Of a stretch of DNA of 64,000 nt, positions 1-9,208 are shown one piece after another (position 1 is the stretch's first letter; each line of letters opens with the position of its first letter). Source of the stretch: Gnetum montanum (lineage: Eukaryota; Streptophyta; Gnetopsida; Gnetales; Gnetaceae). Position numbers and translations under genes: made by a program. Location of the stretch: the NCBI GenBank assembly GCA_015680685.1, contig MNCI01003975.1, forward strand, positions 283,077 to 347,076. Direction: 5' to 3'. Under the pieces are notes generated by a model. That model was not told the DNA's origin. It made no database searches and was given only the letters and a program-made list of their open reading frames with translations.

Positions 1-555
1 TAAGTAGAGCTTATTATTTCTGTGGAAGAAACTATTTGTGGCAAGATGAAATGATAAATTTCTTCCTCATTTGCTAAGATTTTAATGTTCACTTCAAGCT
101 CATACCAAATGTAGTAATGGAAGCTAAGATGTAGCAACTTCAACTAATCTTCCCAATGGATTGGTAATAGTTACAAATTTTTACTTCTCACACTTCTCTA
201 GCATATTAGCAAGGGCTTGAAGAACAACTCTAAAAATGGCTAAAGAATGATGACTATAAATTGAAGTTGTATGGCTCAACTTGAGTATTAGGATTTTTAA
301 CCTTGTACTTAAATTAGAATTTCTTCTTCTCAATATTTCTCTCTATTTCTTCTCTATAAAAAGCTCTATTTTCTTTTTCTCACAAAGCTTGAAAAACTCT
401 TAAGTCTCTATGTTGAGACAACGTAGAGTATTATCTCTTTCTCTATGTTGTGAAAGTGAATTTTGGTGACTTCAAGCCTAATGGTTGTGCTCAATCCAGG
501 ATTGTAATAGAAGCCTTGTAATTTTCTTTGATTAATAAATTACTCTACCTCCTAG
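1..555 (+). repeat. 5' LTR of the Copia element, first segment
   Basis: This segment aligns along its length with about 43,700-44,290. Shared landmarks include a TATA-like CTCTATAAAAAGC (353-364), a CTTGAAAA stretch and a final ATTAATAAATTACTCTACC before the insertion. It is cut at CCTAG (551-555), the target duplication of element A, and resumes at 13,558. The 3' LTR has a 30-bp CT run at the place where this copy has only a few CT pairs. Confidence 0.85.
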
Positions 556-1128
556 TGTAACATCTCATTCCTAGATGTCATGGCAAACATCAAATATACA
601 TTATATTAAAAATTATGCATGAGTATACAATATATCAAACATCAAATATATGTACCATTCGACATTATGCATAAATGAAATAATAGAGAAAGTGTAGGAA
701 GAGAAAGAAAAGGATGCATTATTGATATAGAATGGAGTATCTAGATCATGCTCTAAGAGTGTTCCTTGGGGTTTTCTTCCTTTGGCATCTATCCCTTAAA
801 GGCAATCTAGCACTGCCACCAAGGTTAGGCCTACAACCAAATAGAAGGAATGGCCAGTCTACTTCTTGTTCCACTTCATCTAGCTCGTATGACTTGCCTA
901 TACTAACTCTGCAACTCCATGTTGGCATGACCACTAAGCCCAGGTATAAATGCCTTAGGTCAAACCCCCAAAGGTTACTTCAAGAGACATGTATGTTATT
1001 ATAATGTGCCCTTTTAGGTCTTAATTACAACTACCTTTTTGGGTCTTGTTACGATAACAATAACACTTGTTATGAAGAGGCACCATCTTTGTTATGCAGC
1101 AACATGATTTGTAAATGGGGATGTGGCA
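556..1128 (-). repeat. 3' LTR of element A
   Basis: This LTR aligns end to end with 12,980-13,552. On the plus strand it runs from TGTAACATCTCATTC to GGGGATGTGGCA, so both ends are TG/CA. The termini are partly inverted versions of each other, as in other LTRs of this family. Short open frames here are chance frames in LTR sequence. Confidence 0.9.
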
Positions 1129-1144
1129 ATCTACTCTCTTTAGG
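1129..1144 (-). promoter_or_regulatory. Polypurine tract of element A
   Basis: On the minus strand CCTAAAGAGAGTAGAT abuts the 3' LTR. Element B has the stronger form TTTAAGGGGGGTAGAT at the same place, so this is a decayed version. Confidence 0.7.
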
Positions 1145-1539
1145 TTTCATTCATCCTCAAACAAGTCCACATTGACTATCTTTTTTTGTCTCCAATGCTT
1201 CTTTTATGATCTATGCTCAAATAATTTGATGTCTCCTTTAATCTTGAATTTTCTTGCTTATTTTGCAAACAAAATATATGTGAGAAGAATATATGGAAAA
1301 TTAAATATTACTTTCTTAATATTTACCTGATTTTCTTAAGATAATGACAAGAGGTGAATTAAAGATGTACCAACCACCAACCACCAATCACCAGTCCTGA
1401 CCAAGGTCACATAAAGTGCAACTCAGATTTGGTTATCCAAGTGAAGACAAGGCAAATCCTTTATTCCCAACTTCCATTACCTTAGATATCTTACTTATCT
1501 AATTAAAATATAAATTAAACAATGAAGAAAATAATAAGA
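1145..1539. other. Element A 3' untranslated stretch
   Basis: AT-rich sequence between the polypurine tract and the CCR4-like gene. I see no coding signal. It aligns with 47,330-47,560 plus 48,081-48,290 in element E, so it is an ancestral part of the family. Confidence 0.6.
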
Positions 1540-2633
1540 TTATAAATAAAAGTAAGAGTGAGATACTTCCTGATCTTGATCAACCTTATGAATTGATGAG
1601 AGTAATTGCAATTCTACAATAAGTGGTATATGATCGAATGGTCTTGTTTGGGATGGCAAGGCTTGATCTTGATTCTTCTCCACTTCTTCTTTAGAAATTA
1701 TCTCAGTAACTTGGTAATTTAGAAGATCGAACACCATACCAAATATAATCTAAGGTCTCAATGAAGAATGTTGTTGACCCATCTTCATTAATCATGATAG
1801 AGTAATTAGTAAACCATGGTTCTTGATGAGTAATATCCATCAACATCATCTATTCTTGAATTATAAAATCTGATTTATCTATTGAAGACTCAAAGTAAGT
1901 AGAATATGCATTGGTCAATGGAATTTCATGTTGAATTGATGGGAACATCTTCAAACCAAATTCATCTTCCAAGGATTCCTTTACACATCCATATTTTAAG
2001 AATTGATAAATACCACTTATAGCTTTTGCATTAAAGTCTCCACAAAGAATAAATGGAACTAGATTAGTATAACTTAGGAATAACTTATTCTTCAAACTTT
2101 CTTCTATTTTCTTAATCAAGTATGCTCCTTGACATAGTCTAACATCTGAACATGTTATTTGGCAATTAAATGTGTGTTGACTATACATGCATATCTTCCT
2201 AATAGATGGACTTTTAGAATTACTACCAAGGCTATGTAATTCTTCCAAAATCTTGATGATTTGAATTTTTGAATCATATTTTCTAAACTTCATTTAAATC
2301 TTTATACTAATTCAAACCTGGCTTCTTTATAGAAGATTGCGTAGCCATCTATGTTGTAATTTCTGCAGTACATCCCATCTTTTCCAAGTTTGGTTGGAAT
2401 TGGTATAGAAATTCCCATGCCAAGACTTCTTGTAGGCATAAAACATGAGCATCCAAATCTTGTAACTCTATTAAAATGTGTGGGTATTGATATTCGTGCC
2501 AATCCAAGGCCCATGGTGGACATAGCACATGTTGTTTCTCACTCGCTAGGAATCTTGCAAGCACGTTGTATGCTAAAAATTTCATTCTCATTCTTGGATC
2601 CTCTTCTAGATCATTTCTCTTCATGGGTATCAT
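1540..2633 (-). pseudogene. Captured CCR4/nocturnin-type endonuclease-exonuclease-phosphatase domain
   Basis: Reading leftward, the pieces follow CCR4 order. FLAYNVLARFLASE, CPPWALDWHEY and VLCLQEV (with the metal-binding glutamate) lie at about 2,575-2,460. DGYAIFYKEARFELV follows at about 2,350-2,310, then VPFILCGDFNAKAISGIYQF near 2,070-2,010 with the Asp-x-Asn pair. EIPLTNAY, EPWFTNY and TLDYIWYG span about 1,925-1,745, and ALPSQTRPFDHIPL closes the domain near 1,650 with the catalytic Asp-His. CCR4-type enzymes shorten mRNA poly(A) tails. Frameshifts or stops near 2,350, 2,290, 1,850 and 1,740 kill this copy. No intron is evident, which suggests capture from a spliced transcript. Motif order and spacing fit CCR4 rather than LINE endonuclease. 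Confidence 0.85.
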
Positions 2634-3344
2634 ACATCTTATTGAAATGAGATTTTGAGTCTCAATGTTGTTCTATCATATGATTTGGTTGCAAGATAAA
2701 TTAATATACATCTTCTTGATCATTAAAGATCATAAATTAATATAAATCATTGAATTATTGGATTCCCAGATGAGAAATCTAACCTCACCATTGAGTTCAA
2801 AAGGGTGAAATCTATAGGAATCAGTTTTTGTTTAGTTGAAAATGAATCCTAAAATCAAAAATTATGGCTTCTGAGGTCCAAGCCTTTTGGCATGAAAAAA
2901 ATAAGACTTCTAGAGAGGTCACCCATCCCAATCTTACTCTAAAATAAGCATGCTTAATTATGAAATACTTATCACATGTGCTGCCAATGTGTCAAATTTC
3001 ATTTTGAAAATTATTTTCACACATAATTTAAACTAATGGCTCAAAAATGAAAATTTTGAATTTTTCACTAGTTGATGGAAATTTCAAATTTTTTCATTAG
3101 TTGACAGAAAATTTTAAATTTCTCATCATTTAATGGAAAAATTCTTCCATCACCAAAGGCAAGGTAGCTACCGACCAAGGATGACAATGCGGTAGTGGAT
3201 GCACATAAAGGTAGCAGCAAGGGAGGCAGTGGATGTGCATGAAGGTAGCATGGTAGTGGTGGTGAGCGTCAGTGGTGGTGGATGCAAAGGTTGTCAAGGG
3301 TGGGGTGCTAACTATATTGAGTGACCTATCTTGGCTATAAGGCT

Positions 3345-3535
3345 CAGGCCTACATGGCCCTTCTCAGGGCTCATGAAACCCTTTGCAGGGCTTGCACAGT
3401 CCTTCCCAGGGCTTGTGTGACCATTCTCAAGGCTTGCATGACACTCCTCAAGGATTCTATAGCCTTTCCTAAAGCCTACATGGCCTAAAATGGGGTTGGT
3501 GTGGCCCTTAGTGGGGCTAGCATGGCTTGTCCAAG
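3345..3535 (-). repeat. 21-bp tandem repeat, coding-phase heptapeptide
   Basis: Starts at about 3,345, 3,366, 3,387, 3,408, 3,429, 3,450 and 3,471 share an AGGGCTTGCATG-like core with 21-bp spacing; the last units are looser. On the minus strand this gives seven-residue units of the type (K/N)GHxSPx inside an open frame at 3,312-3,545. It lies in the 5' half of element A. I do not recognise the protein. Confidence 0.75.
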
Positions 3536-3590
3536 TGCTGCACATCCCAGATGATTCCTATATGTGCATTTTTGGTGAGGGTTTATTACA

Positions 3591-3840
3591 ATGTCAAAGG
3601 TTGCAGTGATCAATAGCTCCATCAGTGCCTATAGAGTGCTAGAGGTGGCATTGATCAATGGCTATGTAAATGCTCATAGAGTGCTAGAGGTGGCTATGAT
3701 TAATGGCTCCGTCAACACCCATGGAGTGCTAGAGGTGGTAATCATCTACGATGCTAATGGTGTCTATGGAGCATTAGAGGTGGCAATGATCTACAACATC
3801 ATCAATGTCTACATATGATTGGAGGTGGTGATAATCTATG
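3591..3840 (+). repeat. 45-bp tandem repeat, five copies
   Basis: GTGCTAGAGGTGG recurs at 3,636, 3,681 and 3,726, with variants at 3,771 and about 3,816: a clean 45-bp period. The plus frame is open and gives 15-residue units such as HRVLEVAMINGSVNT. That strand is antisense to element A, so coding use is doubtful. Confidence 0.8.
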
Positions 3841-4828
3841 GAATCATTGGATAGTAGGTAGCGCAGAAGGCGACTGAGGATGCACATAGGATGGACAACA
3901 TGGAGAAAATGGTGTTGTAGAGTGTGGACAAGGTAAGACACGTGGTAGGATAGCATGGAGCAGTTGGTAACAGTTAGCTACAAAGTGATAGAAAAAAGCA
4001 TAGGGGTGGCACATCTAACTACTCATTTACAATGACCATTGGGACTAGTCACAGTGTTATGTGGTAGGCCTTGTTGCGATTAGCTAGTGCCCAACCATGA
4101 CATTGCGCAATTCATCCAAAAGGATTTTTTTAAATAAAAATAAAAATAATAGAAATCAAGGCTTAGGTTTGAACCCATAACCTTTTGATTCTCTCCCCCA
4201 GTTTTTTTTATTTTTTATCTTTTAAATAATAATTTAATATTATCTAATTCACATAAAATGAAAAAATTAAAATAGCAATATCTCTTAAATCGTAAGTCGG
4301 ATTGAGAAAAAATTTGTACCATTGGAATCATCTTGACAAGTGCTATGCAATGGACATAATATTAAAACTCAAAAATGAAGTTAGATTTTTAAGATTTTAA
4401 AAGATCCAAACTAGCTTATTCTACCAAAACAACATTACCAAGTTGATATATATAGAAGAAATGATGACTTATAAATAACTCTAAGTTTCTTAAGATAATG
4501 ATTTTAACAAAACAAGATTAATTCAAGTCATGGTTACTATGTTTTGGGAGAAACTTAACAATGACCTTAATCAATTAATATTTATACTATTAAGATAGGT
4601 AAGAGTTACATCAATCGATGTATCCATATGTTACTAACATTTATTGCAACTGATGAATCTTAATAAGGTGTAATTAGATCTTCATCAATCAATGATATCC
4701 ATGAAAAAATTTTTGTTGGTTGGTGGGATCTATATCTTTTGTAGATGTCTAATCCATTTTTCATGAACTCAATGGAACGGTATCTTCTAGCTTACATCTG
4801 GTGCATTCAAAGATGATCAATGACTTTC
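3841..4828. other. Element A leader-side noncoding sequence
   Basis: AT-rich, no recognisable frame. Parts resemble 50,600-52,250 of element E (for example the block before a Tat-like target). T1 inserted at its right end; the target duplication is CTTTC at 4,824-4,828. The internal sequence of element A continues at 12,884-12,965. Confidence 0.5.
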
Positions 4829-5198
4829 TGATGAGTTGTCATTTAGGCAACCGCGACATCATGTACGCGATATCGTAGCCTATCTCCTCATCTATAAATA
4901 AGAGGTAGGAAGTTCCGATAGGAAGTTAGTTTTTAGGGTTAATTTTTGATTAGGTTAGTTAATATTACCTTCCATTATCTTTAGGAGTAGCATTAGGTTA
5001 GAAACATATCATACACCTCACTCTGGACTAAACCATACGTGACAAAGTTAATACTAGTTCAGGTGGGAAGACAATGAACTGCGACCTAAGGCTAACTGTC
5101 TAGATGTCACAAGTATTCTGTCTACGGAGTTCGACTAGATCGTATGTGTAACGCTTGTATTCGTATGGTTGAGTGTAGGGGTACCTTGCCACTCATCA
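4829..5198 (+). repeat. T1 5' LTR with internal deletion
   Basis: Both ends match the 3' LTR. The stretch corresponding to about 12,246-12,632 is missing, joined after TTTTTGAT and before TAGGTTAGTTAATATTACC. A TATA-like CTATAAATAAGAGG sits at about 4,894-4,907. The upstream edge holds GATATCG-type palindromes. Confidence 0.9.
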
Positions 5199-5199
5199 T

Positions 5200-5217
5200 T
5201 AGCGCCGTTGTTGGGGA
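5200..5217 (+). promoter_or_regulatory. T1 primer-binding site (tRNA-Asp type)
   Basis: TAGCGCCGTTGTTGGGGA starts one base after the LTR. The site used by plant Athila/Tat elements is TGGCGCCGTTGCCGGGGA, complementary to tRNA-Asp; the differences are C/T or G/A changes. Confidence 0.85.
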
Positions 5218-5339
5218 TGGTGCTAGTTATCTAGATTAGTTATATCATACAAGGTCACTGTATAGGAATTAACGATATATCTTTTATGAAGAAATAATTA
5301 TAAAAAATCACATATAAATTCACACACAATTTCACAACC

Positions 5340-7274
5340 ATGCCTCTCCTATAGGACTATAATAATGCCACATCTAGCGAGGAAGTTCATTAGAGAACCA
5401 ATGAACTATATGAAAATGATGATTGGAGTATGCAACCCAAGGTGGGGGTTTCTTATAAACATAAACGAAAGCAACGTCATCCCAATGCACGAAAGCATAA
5501 CTTACCTAATGACAATGAACCCCTACTAGCCACTACAAGACTAACGCAATTACAAGAGGTTGTTCAAATCTCCCGTAGGCATCGTAAAGAGAGCCGTCTA
5601 CCCAGGCTCAATTTAAATAACTTCCCTAATTTCTTAGGAGGCTATGACTTAGATCCACATCAACATTTACAAGCCTTCTACGATGCGTGTACGTTGAACA
5701 ACATTGATAACGGTTGGCAAAAACTCAAGCTCTTACCTATGATACTCGCTGGCTAACAATGGTAGAACTCTTTAACAAAAGATATTAAACCTACGCAAGA
5801 GTGTCAGTCTTGAGGAAACAAATCCAAGAGTGGAAACAAGCACAACATGAACCCTTGGACATGACCTTAGAAAGATATTACGCACTATTAAACAACTGTC
5901 TAGGCCATAAGTTCTTCGAGGAAAGGCTAATGTACCATATCATTGATGGGCTTCATGATGCAACAAGAGAAACCCTAGGGATGTATGCCCAAGGTCAACT
6001 ATATGAACTACGAACCCATCAAGTCCAAGAGCTTATTAAGCAGGTAGAAAAAGAAGAAGGAGAAATGGCTAGATGGGAGAGTGTTGAAAAACATCAACGA
6101 GACCAAAATCTTAACTTAGCAAAGGTCCATGATCATAAAAAGGAGAAATCAACCTATCACAAGGAGAAAGAACCATCTTTGCCAGTACAACAATCGTTAG
6201 AGGAAGTCGAGGCAAAGATCAAAAAGATGTTGGAATGGATGCATAAAAAGTGTGGAGAATATATTGATATTATTGGAAATAGAGTTTTGACAACCCGAGA
6301 AGCAGGACAAAATATCATTAGACATTCGGAAAGAAGGAATGAAGAAAATAAGAGCTGAACAGCCAATCATACATATGAATGCAACATTTTCCTATACGAT
6401 CACCCCAAGGGCTAGTGCCCAATCTTGTTACATTTATATGAGCATTGGGGAAGCACATTACATCCATAGTTCATACAGAGAAACTATGTTTGATCATAGT
6501 GGCAACAATCCCAATCGTGGGGGAAACCACCCCTAAACTAGAGACACCCTTTATATCATCCGAATCCAAATGCTTATCTAGTCCAAAATCTTGTTTCTCC
6601 AATTGGGCCAACATACTCTATCTCACCGCATTACCATTCTCCTCAATACTATCAGCCCATGTCCTCAACACAACCACCGCCTTGTGTACCACACACTTCT
6701 CCTAATTTTCAACATTCTCATCTTTTCCCTCCTTCTACATCACCACCAACTGTTCCTAAGGTGTCTGCACCACAGCAACAACCCCTGAACATTACTTGTG
6801 CTACTATTGCCAATAGCAGTGAGAGGCCTTAGCAACATCGAAGGCGTCCCTTCTTTAGAAATGACCCTAGGAAGGAACAACACAACTCCAAGGCCACTAC
6901 ATCCTCCAACTCAATACAAGTCCAACATTGTGGTGCACCCTTATCTTCGAACCCAACACCTCATGTCACTTCATCAAGGCCACCAATTAACACTCCAACA
7001 ATCATACGACCCAATGAACATAGGCATGGAAGGCAACATCCCGATCCTTGCATACCATCTTATGGTCTCAATTATCATAGTGGGTCAACTCGTTATTTGG
7101 GAACCACATCTCATAAATTGCCCCACTATGTTTACTATAATCAAGTGTGTGAACCCCAATGGGGTAAGTATGACCAAGTTTCAATATTTCCAACATGCAA
7201 GGATTCTCATCTTCCATTTATTAGTCCTTATCATCCTCAACCGTTTAGTTATGGGGGATATCCCCCATTCTAAT
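5340..7274 (+). pseudogene. T1 gag
   Basis: The N-terminal part is open at 5,430-5,756 (LNLNNFPNFLGGYDLDPHQH). A Retrotrans_gag core at 5,801-6,358 (SVLRKQIQEWKQAQHEPLDM, then RYYALLNNC, YHIIDGLHDATRETLGMY) ends in a charged helix. A proline-, serine- and glutamine-rich tail runs to SYGGYPPF and two stops at about 7,270. A sequence loss near 5,750-5,790 shifts the frame, and more shifts follow after 6,350. Homologous gags are in C1 and T2. No CCHC knuckle is seen. Gag forms the particle. No protease follows, unlike in T2. Confidence 0.8.
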
Positions 7275-8270
7275 AACAAGCAAGATTAATAACCACTTTT
7301 TATTTTCTTTAATTTTACAACTTTTTGTTTTCTAGTTTTTTAGTTTTCAATTTCTTGTTTTATCATTTTGTCTTTTTATCTTTTTACATTTTTGTAAGTA
7401 ATATCATCTATGAATAAAACACTAATGTGGCTCGTTGGTTGAGGTGTGTTCTATGTTATCGACTCTCGAGTGATCAATTATGTGGACAGTGAGCACATTA
7501 CACCCACTCATCCATTCTACAAATAAGAGGCTCTGATCGAGGGTACAGTGATATTTTTGAAATTTTTAAAACTTAAAATTAATTTTGTGTTCATTGCACC
7601 CAGAATGAAGAAGGATGGACCAAGAGGGAATGATTAGGGTGTGACATAAAGGGGACTTGAGGATTCTCTTTGGTGACATCTATGAGAGTTATCATGCAAC
7701 ATGGTTGTATTAAGATCCTTGTAGATCTAATGAAAAATGGGAGTAAGAGTAATCAAAAGGGCAGTCAAAAATCCAATGCTATTCTAGGGGGTCCCACTGG
7801 AAAGACATGCACCCATGCTTGAAGGTTAGTGACTTCTCTGGATTTAGTAAAGAGAGAAAAAAAGAGAAAGACGAAAGAAAAAGAAAACGAAAAGAAAAGT
7901 GCCACAAAACAAAAATCACTCCTCCCTTGAACAAAATTCCAAGTGATCGTACGCCTTGTTGTTATGGTACTCTCATAGTTGCTTCTCATGGGATGAAACA
8001 ATGCGGTGTCACTGATCAGAGGAATGGACTTGGACCTAATCTTGGAACGATGGGTTAATGACACATTAATCATGCCTTACATGTAGGATTCACTGTGTCC
8101 TAAATCAGTTACCTCACGTCCCGATCTCTACGATCCATGCTATACCCCATCTCATCTCATTGTTCATGTAATTGTTGCTCGTGTCTCGTATAATGTAGAA
8201 TTCTTACCTCATTCCAGTGATATTTACGTGTGTATGTTTTGTGGAATTAGTGTGGATTACATGTGACTCT

Positions 8271-8350
8271 TTGAGTGCCCATGGACACTTTTCAGTGTGG
8301 TTACGCAAGGGCATTAAAGGTTGGAACTTGCTTTGGGGAGGACCCACTTG
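8271..8350 (+). promoter_or_regulatory. Conserved spacer block, T1 copy
   Basis: This stretch begins TTGAGTGCCCATGGACACTT and ends TTTGGGGAGGACCCACTTG. Close versions lie in C1 (29,679-29,760, minus), C2 (39,382-39,460, minus) and T2 (62,523-62,600, plus), always in the untranslated spacer downstream of gag or pol. Conservation in otherwise diverged noncoding DNA suggests a functional RNA or DNA element; which one is unknown. Confidence 0.7.
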
Positions 8351-8673
8351 CATAATTTTTGTAATTTGCACTTAGGATCCATATTCCACACACCATTTCT
8401 TACCCTTGACATATTTTTTTTCCATGATTTTCTTTCCCTACTACTATCCCTCTGAATAATAACGTTCCTCTATACCATTACATGGCCTTTTTTTTTCTCT
8501 CACTTACCACCCAAGGTTTTATTGATCAATTACACCCACACATCATCATTCATGCCTTTGCAACAAGCTAAATTACCTTAGAACCCCTTAACAATAGCAC
8601 AATGTCCTAATTTTACAATGTTGATTTCAAGAAAATCTTTAAAAAGTTAGTATTTTTCTTGTGCCTAATGTCA

Positions 8674-8741
8674 CTAGGGCCGCGATATTGCATCCTGTCT
8701 ACCTATAAATAGCATAGCCCCCCCCCCCCCCCCCCCCCCCC
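8674..8741 (+). promoter_or_regulatory. Possible internal promoter with C24 tract
   Basis: GCCGCGATATTGCATCCTGTC followed by CTATAAATAG echoes the start of the T1/T2 LTRs (GATATC palindromes, then CTATAAATAAG). A run of 24 C follows at 8,718-8,741. It stands about 500 bp before the 3' ORF, so it could drive that ORF. This rests on sequence resemblance only. Confidence 0.35.
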
Positions 8742-9208
8742 ACAACACTTAGCATTATTTTTCACAATTCACGCGGGGAAAATTTTTGAATTTTTTCTCT
8801 AAGACTTGCGATTGTGCGACCCTTGCCTTTCTATCCATAACTTGCTTGTTGGTACTCTGATTTTCATCCTATTGGAACCTACTTGAACCCGGAGTGTTCA
8901 GCTTAGTCATGGGGGAGGGGCACATGCCAAATAGCATATAACATTTTTGGAATTTATCATCACCTAAAGGACATTATCAAGGGTAATTAGCTATAACATT
9001 AAGAATAAATTATATTGAAAATAATTTTATCCCTAGGTATACCGGGAAACTAAAATTGGAAAACAACCTAAGTAACAGGACTCACTATTACAATCATTTG
9101 GGAAACATCACATGGAAATAAAATAAATTAAATTAGTTAAGGCAAGAAATAAGGTATAACTTAGCTTCAAAAACAACCTTACTAATGCTTGGCCCCGTGT
9201 GATTGCAG

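Larger units (their letters stand above)
7275..9208 (+). other. T1 untranslated spacer between gag and the 3' ORF
   Basis: No credible coding frame. A T-rich stretch follows gag (7,290-7,400), then unique sequence, a conserved block at 8,271-8,350, a TATA-like site and 24-C tract near 8,705-8,741, and a polypurine motif AGTCATGGGGGAGGGG at 8,905-8,920. The end is set by TGATTGCAG directly before the ATG of the 3' ORF, which looks like a splice acceptor. Confidence 0.6.

Noticed and set aside
732-1004. Open frame in the left LTR of element A
   Set aside because: It lies inside an LTR that aligns with three other LTR copies lacking the frame; no domain is visible.
1850-2293. LINE-type endonuclease as explanation for the GDFN motif
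   Set aside because: CPPWALDW, CLQEV, PWFTNY and TLDYIWY around it are CCR4-type, no LINE RT is nearby, and the sequence is bounded by LTR-element signals.
8718-8741. C24 run as a biological signal
   Set aside because: Homopolymers of this length are prone to sequencing and assembly error; kept only as a landmark. The same applies to the C run at 29,107-29,124.
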